Shown: in pieces, positions 23,976-36,846 of the stretch
Position numbering within the stretch: position 1 is the stretch's first letter
Layout: each line of letters starts with the position of its first letter
Made by a program: the position numbers and the translations under genes
Assembly (NCBI GenBank): GCA_015143295.1
Contig: CM026562.1
Span: 12,242,041-12,306,040 of the forward strand
DNA length: 64,000 bases
Source of the DNA: Tetracentron sinense
Lineage: Eukaryota; Streptophyta; Magnoliopsida; Trochodendrales; Trochodendraceae
Direction: 5' to 3'
Notes under the pieces: generated by a model
The model's input: the letters and a program-made list of their open reading frames with translations, nothing else
What the model was told of the DNA's origin: nothing
The model's database searches: none

Positions 23976-24235
23976 TGCAATCAATCGCACACTTATCTGC
24001 GATCGATCGCAGCTCCTTGCGATCGATCGCACCTGGATGCGATCTATCGCACACCCAAACATTTCTGGTCTGATTTCCCCCTTCATGCGATTGATCGCAT
24101 ACTCTTGCGATCGATCGCAGATCCCTGCGATCTATCGCACCTGGGGATCCATCTATCGCATATGACCCCGAGAGTTTGGAACCCATTTCGCCTGCATACG
24201 ATCGATCGCACCTGACTTGCAATAGATCGCACCCT
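23976..24235 (-). promoter_or_regulatory. U3 palindrome array, C 3' LTR (TGCGATCGATCGCA type)
   Basis: Palindromes begin at 23976, 23998, 24018 and 24038, then at 24086, 24106 and 24126 with a weaker one about 20 bp on: a 14-bp palindrome plus a 6-bp spacer in strict 20-bp steps. More follow near 24200-24235. The 5' LTR copy is about 33702-33945. Confidence 0.65.
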
Positions 24236-24593
24236 TCAGATTTTGTTGTTTTCTCATATTTTTCCCTACTTTAGTAATTTGCCATAACTTTTGACTCGGT
24301 TGCCTGATTTTGACGATTAATCTTGCATTGGATTCATCTTTCGAAAAGGAACATTCTTGATATTTTAGAATTTCCAATTTCTTCTTTATTTATTAAACGA
24401 ATTGCCCCTAAAGTTGACTGATCCGCAAATGAAATTCAGTAACTTGGGTTTTCGACATATCCGACTTGGGAACACTACCTTTTAACACTTACAGTTCTTT
24501 AAATTTTCTCATTTCATAGAAATAGGAGGATTACAAAGGCAAAAATGCATTAGCATGAGTTCCATTACATAGCAAAAGTTTCGGGGCTCTACA

Positions 24594-24604
24594 TCCTCCC
24601 CCCT
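24594..24604 (-). other. Polypurine tract (element C)
   Basis: Minus-strand purine run (AGGGGGGAGGA) adjoining the 3' LTR, followed by the decayed form of the Tekay/Del AAATTT motif. Confidence 0.82.
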
Positions 24605-24685
24605 TTATAAAAATTTCATCCTCAAAATTTGGACTACATTTGCATTACAAATCCCAAAACATCATTACATATCAAAAACAAGACC

Positions 24686-27600
24686 TATTCAAATAACTCC
24701 GGGTACTTCGCATTGATTTCGGCTTCACGCTCCCGTGTGGCCTCTTCCCGAGTATGATGTTGTCATTGTATGAGCTCCAATGGGATCGTCTTATTGCGAA
24801 GCACTTGATCTCTCCGATCCAATATGTGAACCGGCTTCTCAACCAAAGTGAGATCATCTCGGATTTTCAACGGTTCCAACTCTAGGACATGTGAAGGGTC
24901 CGCAATGTACTTCCGAAGCATAGACACATGGAAAACGTTGTGAACAGCGGCCATGTGAGGCGGAAGAGCTACCCTGTAAGAATATTCACCAACTCGCGTG
25001 ATGATCTCAAACGGGCCAACATATCGAGGACTAAGCTTGCCTCGCCTGCCAAATCTCATAACTCCTTTGCTAGGAGATACCCTCACAAAGACTTGATCCC
25101 CAACCTGGAGTTCCAAGTCCCTACGGCACGCGTCCGCATAGCTCTTTTGGCGATCTTGAGTGGCTTTCAACCGATCCCGGATGATCTTGACTATACTAGT
25201 AGTTTGCTCGATCAACTCCGGACCCAACACCTTTCTTTCTCCTACCTCATCCCAATAGAGAGGAGACCTGCAGCTTCGCCCATATAAGGCCTCAAATGGT
25301 GCCATTTGGATGCTTGCCTGATAGCTATTATTTAGGCGAATTCAACCAAAGGCAAGCGTTCTTCCCAACTGCCCTTGAAATCCAACATACACGCCCGAAG
25401 CATGTCTTCGATAACTTGGTTTACTCTCTCAGTTTGTCCATCTGTCTGTGAATGAAAGGCGGTGCTGAAATCAAGTCGGGAACCCATAGCTTCCTGAAAA
25501 ATTTTCTAGAATCTTGACGTGAATCTTGGATCCCGATCTGACACAATACTGACTGGAACCCCGTGTAGCCTAACCACTTCCTTGATATAAAGTGCGGCCA
25601 ACTGACTAGAGTTGAAAGTAGTTCAGTAAGGCAAGAAGTGCGTGGACTTTGTTAAATGATCCACCACAACCCATATCGCATCAGAGTTCCTTGCCATCCT
25701 TGGCAATCCCACAATGAAGTCCATGGATATGTGCTCCCATTTCCACTCGGGATCGGGAGAAACTGCAATAGACCGGTGGGTCTCAAGTGCTCTACCTTCA
25801 CCTGCTGGCACACTAAACACCGTGCTAGATACTCTGCAACATCCCTCTTCATATTCCGCCACCAAAAGTGACTCTTGAGGTTCCGGTACATTTTTGTACC
25901 CCCTGGATGCACTGTGTACTTTGCCCGGTGGGCCTCATCCAAAATTTCTCGTCGTAGATCCGCATTGGCCGGAACACACAGCCTTCCTTTAAACGTAATA
26001 GCACCTTGGCTAGTGATAGAAAAGTCCTCACTACCCTTGGCAACTTCCTTATCCCGGTAAGCCAACAAGTCAGTATCCATAGCTTGATACTCTTGGATCA
26101 AATCTATAGTGTACGGCCGAACCATAACATTTTCCAAAATAGGACCACGGATACTATCATTCACACTGATGTCCAGATTAGCCAAGTCTTCCAATAACTT
26201 CCATTCTTGCACCAACATGTGTGCCAATAAACCTGAAGGTCTTCTACTCAAAGCGTACGCCACTACATTCGCTTTGCCCGGGTGGTATTGGATGGTGCAT
26301 TCATAGTCTTTCAAAAATTCCATCCAACGCCTTGCCTTAGGTTTAGCTCTTTTTGGGAAAAGAGGTACTTGAGGCTCTTGTGATCCGTGAACACATAGAA
26401 CTCTACCCCATAAAGGTAATGGGGCCAAATCTTGAGTACAAACACGATTGCGGCAAGTTCCAAGTCGTGCGTGGGATAATTCATTTCATGCTCCTTCAAT
26501 TGCCTGGATGCATAGGCAATGACTTTCTTGTGTTGCATGAGCACACACTCATGTTCAACATGCAAGGCATCACTGTACACCTCATAACCACCATGTCTGG
26601 ATGGCACTGTAAAGACGGGGGCCGTGGTAAGCCTCTTCTTCAGTTCCGTGAAATTGATCTCACACTTATCACTCCATACAAATTTCACATTCTTCCTTGT
26701 CAAATAAGTGAGCGGTGCCGCAAGGCTGGAGAAACCCTCTACGAATCTCCTGTAGTAGCCTGCCAACACAAGGAAACTGCGTATCTCTGTGACACTCTTG
26801 GGCCTTGCCCAACTCATGACTGCCTCTATCTTCTTTGGATCTACCGATATGCCTTCCGCAGAAACAACGTGGCCTAGGAATGCCACCTCTTCCAATCAAA
26901 ATTCACACTTGCTAAGCTTGGCATACAGCTTGTGCTCTCTTAGCATTTCCAAAGCAAGGCGAAGATCTCACATGTGATCTTCCGCTGTCTGGGAGTACAC
27001 CAAGATATCGTCGACAAACACGATCACACATAGATCTAGATATGGCCGGAACACCCGATTCATTAAATCCATAAAGGCTGTCGGCGCATTTGTGAGACCA
27101 AAAGGCATCACCAAGAACTCGTAGTGTCCGTATCGAGTCTGAAAAGCAGTTTTAGGCACATCCTCGGCCTTAATCTTCAATTGGTGATAACCCGACCAAA
27201 GATCGATCTTTGAGAAAAATCTTGCTCCTTTCAACTGATCGAACAAGTCATCAATTCTAGGTAATAGATACCTATTCTTTATAGTGACCTTGTTCAATTG
27301 ACGGTAATCGAAGCACATCCGCATCGAGCCATCCTTCTTCTTAACAAATAACACCGGGGCACCCCACGGTGAGACACTTGGTAGAATGAAACCAAGGCCT
27401 TGTAATTCCTCCAACTGAGTCTTCAACTCCTTGATTTCAATAGGGGCCATTCTATACGGAGCCCTGAATATAGGAGCTGTGCCTGACGCAAGCTCGATCA
27501 CAAACTCAATCTCCCTGTCTGGAGGCAATCCTGGAAGCTCCTCTGGAAATACATCCAGGAATTCACTCATGATCGGGATAGTCGAAGAGTCCTTTGCCTT

Positions 27601-28007
27601 GGGGTTCGCTAAGCTTAGTGCCGCAAAGCGAGCGATATCTCTACTTCTCAACCCCCGAAAATGAAATGGCTTGCCTTCCACTGGCCGGAAGAACACCATC
27701 TCTTCGAAACAAGCCACATGCCCATGATGTGTTGCCAACCAATCCATTCCCAAGATGACATCGAAGTCTTGAAATCTGAGGATGATTAGATCAACCGCCA
27801 ACTCGTGGCTCCCCACTTGAACCACACTATTTCTACACACTTTATCTGCTACTACTGTTTTGCCGAGAGGAGTCGAAACGGCTAACTCCGGTTCCAGCTG
27901 GCTAGGCTCGAATGAAATGCCTTGAGAGAAACTCGACGATATGAATGAATGAGTAGACCCGGTGTCGATCAATACTCGAGCTAAACATTCATTGACTAGT
28001 AAGGTTC
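24686..28007 (-). pseudogene. pol: Element C pol: protease to chromodomain, broken
   Basis: The exon starts after the AG of the putative intron. Protease has [17 protein letters not shown] is open to 26968 with FVDDILVYS; RNase H shows [11 protein letters not shown], where the AS expected after SDA is altered; the integrase zinc region has [15 protein letters not shown]; the core has [17 protein letters not shown] and GQTERVNQ; then FVRVSPSKGVMRFG, GPF module and a chromodomain ending YPELFE. Lesions include a TGA at 26968, a stop in place of Trp near 26893, a 1-bp deletion near 26330, stops in the integrase (for example 25623) and a frameshift near 25335. It cannot make Pol. Confidence 0.9.
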
Positions 28008-28152
28008 CTGAAAATTTAGCTAGCTAAGTCAATCCATACATCAACAATGTATACATATAGATACATAGATATATATAACATGCCATATACGTACACAAGG
28101 AATAAGGCACACCATAATAATCGCGGTTAAATGAATAACTCTAAACGCATAC
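28008..28152 (-). other. Putative gag-pro intron (element C), 145 bp
   Basis: Donor CAAG/GTATGCG and acceptor TTTTCAG/GAACC on the minus strand. Splicing joins VQG to TLLVNEC in frame. Without splicing Gag ends after about eight extra codons. Confidence 0.75.
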
Positions 28153-29402
28153 CTTGCACCACATCATCGGATGCAAGTGCATCACCCTCTGTCAAGGCAA
28201 AAAATCACCCCTGATTCGCCTGGCGAGGCGGAGGTGCAGACCGTGCAGGCTGAGATGACCACTGATATGATCCTGTTGGGCATGCTGGGGGCCTAATAAC
28301 CTGAGACTGGCCTGGTAAATGCCGGGTAGGGCACTCCCTAATTATATGGCCCTGGCGACCGTAATGATAACATCCACCCGATGCTCTTCGGCAATCTCCT
28401 GCAGGATGCCTTTGGCCGCATGAGGTGCAAACCTCATATGTGTAAGTCGGAGGGGCTAGAGGTGTAGCGTATCTTGCCACATGAGGTGCAACTGGCCGTG
28501 GGACTGGAAGAGCCTGAGGTCTTGGTGCCTGAGGTGTGTACGACAGTGGGACTGGGGGTGCATAAGATGGCCTCATCGGTGGTGCTGGCCACGTATACTG
28601 ATAAGGACCAGTCTGGGCCCGCCTCTCCGGTGGTGCTGAACTACCAGGTTGGCCTCTCGCCAACTCCCTCTTCTTGGACATGGTCTCTGAATTGACCTCG
28701 ACCAATAAGGCCTTGTCTACTACCTCAGGGTAGGTAGCATGTCTGAAAATCGAGACCTTCTCTATGATAAGATCCTTGAGCCCTTGCTCAAAACTTCTCG
28801 CCTTCATTGCCTCGGTGGCAACCATGTGAGTCGCAAAGCGTGATAGCTCCGAGAACTTGGCCTCATATTGTGCTACTGACATCGAACCTTGCTCAAGGTT
28901 GATTAATTCTCTCTCTTTCTTTTCCCGAGCTCCAATCATAAAATACTTCTTATAAAAAGTATCCTTGAACTCCTCCCAAGTCCAAGGTTGACCCTGCATA
29001 GTCAAATCCCGTGTCCTCAATGCGGACAGCCACCAATGGTGGGCCTTGCCCTCTAGCATGAAAACTGCCCATGCCACTTTCTCTTCCTCTGTCGGCGAGA
29101 GAACTGCGAATATTTTCTCCACTTGGAGAATCCATGCCTCTACGGCAAGAGGGTCCATGCTCCCTTGGAAGGATGGAGGCCTCAATCTCCGAAATGCCTC
29201 GACTCCAGTGTTATGATGTACTGGAGCTGCGGGCGGTGGAGTAGGTGCCGCTGATGATGGTATAGTCTACCAAGCCGCCAGGATGGCGAGAGTCTCAACA
29301 ATAGAGCCTAAGGCCTGGGAGAGGTCCGGCTGCTCAACCTCATCTCGAGAAGAAGATGAAGCTCGGGTATGTGGTCCACGACCCCGTGTGCCCCCTCTAT
29401 GA
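28153..29402 (-). pseudogene. gag: Element C gag, broken
   Basis: The capsid region is recognisable (GSMDPLAVEAWILQVEKIF, SVAQYEAKFSELSRFATHM). A stop TAG (29267-29269) interrupts the N-terminal part in frame. The start codon expected by comparison with E is replaced (CAT in place of ATG near 29400). The second zinc knuckle reads CYHYGRQGHIIREC, with Tyr for its second Cys, so metal binding is probably lost; the first (CTSCGQRHPAGDC) is intact. It is followed by a Pro-rich stretch and the splice donor. Confidence 0.88.
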
Positions 29403-29737
29403 CTAATGTCCTGAGAACAATAGCACCACATGAGTCTAACTTGAAACCACAATTTGTCGCATTGGTTCAACTCATCATAATTCAATTGTATAAATTATAT
29501 AATACTAGCATACATCACATCAAGTCATCGGAGTATTTATCATATTATACTTTGGTGTTCTAGCGTCTCTAAGACCCGTACTTGGTTGAAACAACCGTTT
29601 TAAACTAAGACTAAAGTTTAGTCTTATACTTGGAATCATGACTCGCTTCCGGCTTACTTCCTCACTTGTTTCCCAACATATGCTCTTGTCAAGCTGTGGT
29701 ATAAGATTCTACATGACCCTAAAGACCTAAAGCCTAG

Positions 29738-29749
29738 GCTCTGATGCCA
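29738..29749 (-). other. Primer binding site (element C)
   Basis: The complement reads TGGCATCAGAGC, one mismatch from the initiator tRNA-Met site used by the other chromoviruses, four bases inside the 5' LTR edge. Confidence 0.85.
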
Positions 29750-29753
29750 CTTC

Positions 29754-32700
29754 TGTCGCGACCCAAAACCCACCCTAGGAGTTAGAGTGAATCTTGGACG
29801 ACTTGTCATGACCTACATGACATGCTTGGCAAACCATCCTGCAAAACACACTGAGCATATACAATAGAGGACAAAAATAGCAGAAACATACTCTAACATA
29901 GTACAGCGGAAGACAAATCAAACCTCTATGTATATACATGATCCAAGTTTGTACAAGAGTGAAATCAAACGAAAGTGCAGACATGCCCGCCAAAATACAT
30001 GATATAAATCTCTCATGCTCACCCACAGCTAACCACTCAGAATCTACCATAACCTAATAGTAGCCCTCACCCTGAGGTTCCTCCATAGGCTCCTCAGCAT
30101 ACTCCTCCTCCACTCATGGGCCAGGAGCACAGACGTCAAAAGGAGCAGCCGCTCCACTATCACCTGCCGATATAAGAAGTACGGCTGAGCATGGAACACT
30201 CAGCGGGTACCAAACACTAACCAACAGCCATGTCGCGACCCAAAACCCACCCTAGGAGTTAGAGTGAATCGTGGACGACTAAATCATGACTTACATGACT
30301 TGCTTGACAAACCACTTGCAAAACACCCACAGAGCATATACAATAGAGGATAACAGCGGAAGCATAGCTATAAGACACAGCGGAAGTCTAACAAACCTCT
30401 AAGTATATACACATGGTCCAAGTTTTAATACAAAGAAATCAAAACAAAGAAAGTGCGGACATGCCCGCCAAAATACAAGGATATAATCACTCATGCTCAC
30501 CCACAGCTAATCCACTCAGAATCTAACACCACCTACTGATAACCCTCTACGGGAGGTTCCTCAAAAGGCTTCTCGACGTACTCCTCCTCCACCCATGGAC
30601 CAGGAGCACAAACATCAAATGGAGCAGCAGCTCCCTCAGAACCTGCCGATATAAGAAGTACGGCTGAGCATGGAATACTCAGCGGGTACTAAATACTAAC
30701 CAACAGTCATAGTATACAGATAGCATACATAAAGTAGGAAACAAATTGCATATATAGAACAGGAACAATTTATATCATACAAGGAAGTAAAGCAATTTAT
30801 ATTCATGCTTGCATTCAGAAAGACTGATAAAACCCTTGAAAACATCGTGCACTTGACTTGACTTGAAATACCCTTTGCGTGATTTGGAACTTGTTAACCG
30901 TGTCATGCTTGCATCATGCGTGCCATGTCATGTCATGCGTGTCATGCGAGTATCATGCTTGCTTGTTCATAATTTAAACATGTTCACATGCCTAGTTGCC
31001 ATTCGTAGTCCGTCGTAACTAGTACCCTATATGCAGATGGGTATGCCTAGTTGCCGTTCATAGCCCGTCGTAACTAGCATCCATGCGTGTAATGTGAATG
31101 CCTAGTTGCCGTTCATAGCCCGACGCAACTAGCATCCATGCGTGTAATGCCATGCAGAGTTATGCGTGTCATGCCATGCTATGCTATGCGTGTCATGCGA
31201 GGGGATGGGAGACCTTTCCCTATGAAATGCATGATTGTCTTGCCCTTGTCAAAAGTGAAGTGAAACATGTCTTAGGATATGCCCCACCTCTACGTCCCAT
31301 ACTTAAAACATCGGTAAATCACGTCATTTCATGCGTGCTCGTGAGATCGTGTGCATACTTGCATTTGGAATTAAAAATGACAATTTGGGGTAATTCACAA
31401 AGCATAGCATATAACAATTTAAGTGAGTAATATTCTACGCATTTTAAGAAATGTAAGAAACACACTATCATGAACCCTAACAAATTTCAAGAGCAATTAA
31501 GCATGGGTTCCCTTAATTTATCATTTATTTTGTTCACCTTGGCATTTCATCAAACATGGGGTGTGTTCATTATTCACTTAAACCTAGATCATGCTTTTCT
31601 AGGTGGGTTATGCTCACATCACACTTGTATGTTCATTATTGGTACAATGCCCTTTCCCATTCGTTCATCACATCATCCACACGGCATCCATTCACCAACA
31701 TCCATCTCCATTCACCATTCATACCACCAATCTCATAACACATATATAAGTGAAGGAAAACAAGGAGAAACAAAGGAAAAAGGGAAGCTATAACTAGGAG
31801 GGTAGTAAGAAGTACCGACCTTGATCAATGAGGAAGAAAACTCCTCCAAAAACGTGTGTGTAGATGCTGCCCTAGCTTGGGGAAAGTGCTCCTCACGAGC
31901 TTGATCCTTGATCTTGAAGAAAAATGAGCTTGAGGATGATTGTGGGTCTTGAAGCCCCTTTGATTTCTCCCCCAAAGCAAAACCCTGGGTTTGGAAACCC
32001 TTCTCCTCTCCCTCTAACACTTAAAATACTCTAAGGGTTATGAATGAACCCTAAAGGCTCGGGTTAAACTCTTAAGGTAAGAGTGAACCGACCAAAAGAC
32101 CATAATACCCTTACTGAAATTTCTGCAAAAACGCGAGTACCGAGCGATCGGTGTTCATGACCGATCGATCGGTTGCCTACCGAGCGATCGGTGTGTTGAT
32201 CGAGCTCTCGACCAAAAATCAACTCTCTGGAAAATTTCCCCATACAAAAATCTTGACCAGTCGATAGCTACCGATCGATCGGTTTTGGACCGATCGATCG
32301 CTCTATGGACCGAGCAATCGGTTGCCTGCAGGTCCAGACTGTTTTGGCCATATCTTTCGACTAGCTCGTCCAATTTTGACGATTCAACTTGCGTTGGGTT
32401 CGTACTTCGAAAAAGAACATTTCTGACATTTCAGAATTTCCAATTTCTTCCTTATTTATTAATTATTCCTCTTTAAAGGCAAAATGGCAATGAAAGTGTC
32501 ATGCATTAAATGTGAAAAGGTCCGGGGCTCTACAAGCCATGGCAAAGTAATAACCATATAAGGTAGGAAGCAATTTATATCATAACAGGAAAGTAAGGCA
32601 GTTTATAGTCATGCTTGTATTTCGTAAAAGCCGATAAAACCCTTGAAACCTTGTGCACTTGACTTGACTTAAGATACCGTTTCCGTACTTGAAAAATTGT

Positions 32701-34300
32701 CTATCGTGCTATACGTGTCATGCCATGTCATGCGTGTCATGCTTGTATCATGCTTACTTGCTCAGAAAATAAACTACTTGTGAGGGAAGGGAGACCCTTC
32801 TTCCTAAATGTTCATGTCATGTCATGCTTGCTTGCTCGGAAAAGTAAACTACTTGTGAGGGAAGGGAGACCCTTCTTCCTAAATGTTCATGCCATGCCAT
32901 GCTATGTTCTAGCCAAAAGCGAGGTAAAACATATCGTAGGATATGTCCTACCTCTAAGTCTCTTTCTTAAAAATACCGATAAAACATGTTATGCATGCCG
33001 TGCTCGTGGGACCGTGTACAATTAAATATGACAATTGTATCGAGAACACTTCAATTGATCAATAATTAAATCAAACCAATAAGCATTTAATCTATCAAGA
33101 AGTTCACACATACATTTTCTCAAATAAAGCATCATCTTCTTCATTGAGGCATTTCATCAAACACTTGGTATGCGCATTATGGTTGATACCTAAATCTTGG
33201 ATTTCTAGGTGTGTTAAGCTCATTGCATACATGTACGTTTGTTATTGGTCCAATACCCTTCCCATTTCATTCATTCCAACAAACACATGGCATCCAATCG
33301 CCCATTCACATCCAACATCCATCCATCCATCCATTCTCCTTATCTTGTTTAGAAATTTAGGGAAAATCATCAAATGAAAGAAAACAAGGAGAATAGGTGA
33401 ACTAGAAGGTTAATATAGGGTACCGACCTCAATAGAGCGAAGAAAACCCTCGAAGTGGCTCGTGGAAGGCGTTGCCTAGCTTGGAAGAGAACTCCACGTG
33501 GTGGTTGAGCTTGGATTAGGAAGACCTTGAGATTTGGGGGAGAAATGTGGAGTTAATCCTTCACTCCAATCCAAAATCCTCTTGGAAAACCCCTTTTTCC
33601 TCTCCCTTCTATTCCTCTCCTCTAGGTTAGCAAAACCCCCAAATGAAAACCCTCAAATAGATCAAGGGTTAAAACCCTCAATTTTGGAATTTGCTACCGC
33701 ATGCGATCGATCGTAGGTCCTTGCAATCGATCGCACCTGGATGCGATCTATCGCACATGAACCCAAACATTTCTGGTCTGATTTTCCCCTGCAAGCGATC
33801 GATCGCATACTCTTGCGATCGATCGCAGATCCCTGCGATCTATCGCAACTGGGGATCTATCTATCGCATATGACCCCGAGAGTTTGGAACCCATTTCGCC
33901 TGTATGCAATCGATCTCACCTGACTTGCGATCGATCGTACCCTTCAAATTTTGTCTTTTTCTCATATTTTTCCCTACTTTAGTAATTTGGCCATAACTTT
34001 TGACACGTTTGCCCGATTTTGACGATTCAACTTGCGTTGGATTCGTCTTTCGAAAAGGAACATTCTTGACATTTTGGAATTTTATTTCTTCTTTATTTAT
34101 TGAACAAATTACCCCAAAAGTTGACTGATCCGTAAATAAAATTCAGTAACTTGGGTTTTCGACATATCCGACTTGGGAACACTACCTTTTAACACTTAGA
34201 GTTCTTTAAATTTTCTTATTTCATAGAAATAGGAGGATTACAGAGGCAAAAATGCATTGGCATGAGTTCCAATACATAGCAAAAGTTTCGGGGCTCTACA
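29754..34300 (-). repeat. Element C 5' LTR, split by solo LTR D
   Basis: The two pieces, 29754-30230 and 32540-34300, total about 2.24 kb and match the 3' LTR except for one missing tandem unit and scattered substitutions. D occupies 30231-32534. The palindrome array is at about 33702-33945. Confidence 0.9.
30231..32534 (-). mobile_element. Solo LTR D (mosaic chromovirus LTR)
   Basis: 2304 bp, TGTCGCGACCC to GGGGCTCTACA, flanked by a perfect AGCCA duplication (30226-30230 and 32535-32539). No internal sequence, so it arose by LTR-LTR recombination. Its left 450 bp resemble C's LTR; its right part carries the ACCGATCGATCGGT array (32139-32332) and sequence close to B's U3. A three-unit tandem repeat (about 30970-31150) has CTAGTTGC and GCAACTAG arms. 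Confidence 0.9.
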
Positions 34301-34305
34301 TTCCG

Positions 34306-35151
34306 CCTTGATCTTTAGCTAATGATACCCCGATCTAAGATCAATTTTGTAGAAAAATCTCGCTCCCTTTAGTTGGTCAAATAGTTCGTCTATCCACGGC
34401 AAGGGATAACAATTTGTGATAGTTACCTTGTTCAACTGCCGGTAATCTATGCACATTCTTATCGGCCCGTCCTTCTTCTTTACAAAGAGGACCGGAGCTC
34501 CCCACGGCGAGACACTTGGTTGGATGAAACCAAGTTGTTGTAACTCCTCAATCTGCTTCTTCAATTCTTCAAGCTCTATTGGGGCCATTCTATACGGTGC
34601 CCTTGAAATCAGAGCGGTGCCCGGAGCAAGCTCTATAGCGAACTCGATCTCTCTATCAGGAGGCAACCTAGGAAGTTCCTCTGGAAACACATCCAAGAAC
34701 TCACTCACGACCGGAATAGCTGGCGAGTTTTATGCTTCTGGGTTTGTTAAGCTCAACACTGCCAAGCGAGCAATATCCCTTTCTCTTAATCCTCGGAAGT
34801 GAAAAAGCTTAACCCCTTCCGGCTTGAAGTTCACCATCTTTTCAAAACACACAACATGTCCGTGGTGGTTTGACAATCAATCCATCTCTAGGATGACATC
34901 AAAATCCAAGTCTTGGAAATCTAGGATGATGAGATCGGCTAACAGTTCATTCTCCCCCACTTGAACCACACAATCTCTAAATATTTTATCGGTATCAACT
35001 AACTTGCCAAGTGGAGTTGCAATGGTCAATTCCCGCTCTAACCGAGTAGCCTCAGTCAAAAACCCCTTTGTAAAACTAGGTAAGACAAAAGAGTGAGTAG
35101 ATCCTGTGTCGATCAACACTCAGGCGAGGCATTCGTTCATTAATAAGGTGC
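34306..35151 (-). pseudogene. pol: Element B pol, 5' portion: protease and first half of RT
   Basis: This exon 2 start reads TLLMNEC in frame with gag. Protease [15 protein letters not shown] is present but preceded by a TGA where the other copies have Arg. RT shows [30 protein letters not shown] and IDYRQLN, then ends at the C insertion just before [13 protein letters not shown]. Stops at 34319 and 34877 and an altered GMDW motif show decay. Confidence 0.88.
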
Positions 35152-35287
35152 CTGTGCGATTAAATAATTAACATCAATAGATTTCAGACAAGAGCATACA
35201 TCATACATGGGTAATCCCTAGTATAATCAACAACTCATTACATAATGGGAATTATTCACAACTTAAAACTCTAGAATTCTTGCGTAC
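35152..35287 (-). other. Putative gag-pro intron (element B), 136 bp
   Basis: Donor GTAAG/GTACGC and acceptor TCGCACAG/GCACC on the minus strand. Same length as in E and same 3' end. The codon before the donor is TAA (CAA in other copies), so even a spliced RNA would terminate. Confidence 0.75.
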
Positions 35288-36525
35288 CTTACACGACATC
35301 ATCGGATGCATGTACGTCCCGTTTGGATAAGGCAAAGACTCATCCTTGAGTTGCTTGACGAGGTGGCCGGATGAGTGGCGATGCCCTCGAAGCCTGAGAA
35401 GAGCTAGGCTGAGATGTCTGTCTAATCGAGGGCCTGCTCCCTTGAGACTGAGCTGGCAAGTGACGTCGGGGACAATCTCTAACCATGTGGCCTTGGTCAC
35501 CACAATGAAAACAACTTCTGGTAGCCCTCCGGTATTCTCCTACTGGATGCCTCCTTCCACAAAGGGTACAGATATCGTGCGAATAGGTGGGAGGAGCATA
35601 TCCCATAGCCTGAGTCACTGCAGGGCGAGGAGTCTGAGTGAAAGCCGGGCGAAAAGCCGGTGGAGAAAAAGGGCGGGGAGCCTATGGTGCAGAGTACATC
35701 CTCTGTGACTGTGCCGGCCCTACAGATGGGTACGACATGGTCCTAGCTTTCTTTTCTACCAAGCCACTAGATTGGCCCTTCTCTATTCCTCTTTTCTTGA
35801 AAAATTCCTCGGAGTTCGACTCAGCTAAAAGTGTGTTGTCTACCACTTTTGAATATGTCTCATGCCTGAACATTGAGACTTGATCTTTGAGGTAAGCCCT
35901 CAACCCCCTCTCAAATTTCTGAGCCTTCATAGCCTCGATCGCTATCATATGTGGAGCAAACCGAGATAGCTCCAAGAACTTGGCTTCATAAGCCACTACA
36001 GACATATTTACCTTGCTCCAAGGTAATGAATTCAACTTCTTTCTTTTCCTTCATCCCAACCGGGAAGTATTTCTTGTAAAAGACTTCCAAGAACTCGGCC
36101 CATGTCCACTCTTGACCTTGTCGGGTCAAATCTCGGGTCCTAAGTGCGGACCTCCACCAATGGTCGGCCTCACCTTCAAGCATAAAGGCAGCCCAAGTGA
36201 CCCTTTCAACCTCGGTCAGTGTCAACACTGAGAATATCTTCTCTAATTGTCGAACCCAACCCTCGGCAACAAGTGGATCAATGCTTCCACAAAAAGTTGG
36301 AGGCCTCATCCTCCGAAAAGCCTCTATTCCGGCTTGTGCTCGATTAAGAGGAGCCGGTATAAGTATCGCATTAGGTGGAGTAGCCGGTTGCCTTGCCACT
36401 AGCATAGCCAAAGTCTCGGCTATTGAAGCAAAAGCTTGGGCAAAATCGGGTTGATCATCACCCGATGGAGCATCACTTCCATTGCCCCTTGTGCTGTATC
36501 CGTGACCCCGGGTATTACGTCTCAT
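35288..36525 (-). pseudogene. gag: Element B gag, broken
   Basis: Starts MRRNTRGHGYSTRGNG (ATG 36523-36525) and parallels E closely. A one-base insertion after ITLEQG (near 36009) shifts the frame, and a CAG-to-TAG stop follows YSAP (35682). The first knuckle has lost its last Cys (CTLCGRRHPVGEY); the second, CFHCGDQGHMVRDC, is intact. Confidence 0.88.
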
Positions 36526-36830
36526 GATTTTTCCTGAGAATTACAATACAACATGAGTCTAACTTGGATACGCATTTAGCAATGATTTCACCATTCATTC
36601 AAAGCATATTTACTAAGAACAAAATAATGCACACATGGTATACAACTCAATATCATAACATGCAATCCATGTTCCTAGCGTAGGACTCTAAGTTGGGCTG
36701 AAGTTCAACCCATTTTGACTAAGACTAACTTGTTAGTCTATACCTGGAATACAACTCTTTCCTAACCCCTAATGCCTTATTCAATTATGGTATCGAATAC
36801 TAAGCAACCCTAGGGACTCTAATGCCTACA

Positions 36831-36842
36831 GCTCTGATACCA
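36831..36842 (-). other. Primer binding site (element B)
   Basis: The complement reads TGGTATCAGAGC, four bases inside the 5' LTR edge; initiator tRNA-Met type. It is separated from gag by about 300 bp of leader with no open frame, which holds the CTCAG/GA site near 36534. Confidence 0.9.
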
Positions 36843-36846
36843 CCTC

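Larger units (their letters stand above)
22264..24593 (-). repeat. Element C 3' LTR
   Basis: 2330 bp. It contains the CTGAG/CTCAG hairpin (about 22692-22712), three tandem units (about 22954-23170), a further stem GAGGTA/TACCTC enclosing CATATC/GATATG (about 23193-23227), an ATCC microsatellite (about 23590), a palindrome array (23976-24235) and the conserved U3 block (about 24280-24370). Confidence 0.92.
22264..34300 (-). mobile_element. Chromovirus C, full-length but disrupted
   Basis: A minus-strand element inserted in B's RT: 3' LTR 22264-24593, polypurine tract, pol 24686-28007, intron 28008-28152, gag 28153-29402, primer site 29738-29749, 5' LTR 29754-34300 (itself split by solo LTR D). 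Target copies are TTCCA (22259-22263) and TTCCG (34301-34305). Its LTR family differs from Tekay-1 and B: termini TGTCACGACCC or TGTCGCGACCC to GGGGCTCTACA, and U3 palindromes of the TGCGATCGATCGCA type. Confidence 0.93.

Noticed and set aside
23976-24235. Regular 14-bp repeats with 6-bp spacers resembling a CRISPR array
   Set aside because: Spacers are far too short, the repeats are palindromes inside an LTR, and the DNA is plant nuclear.
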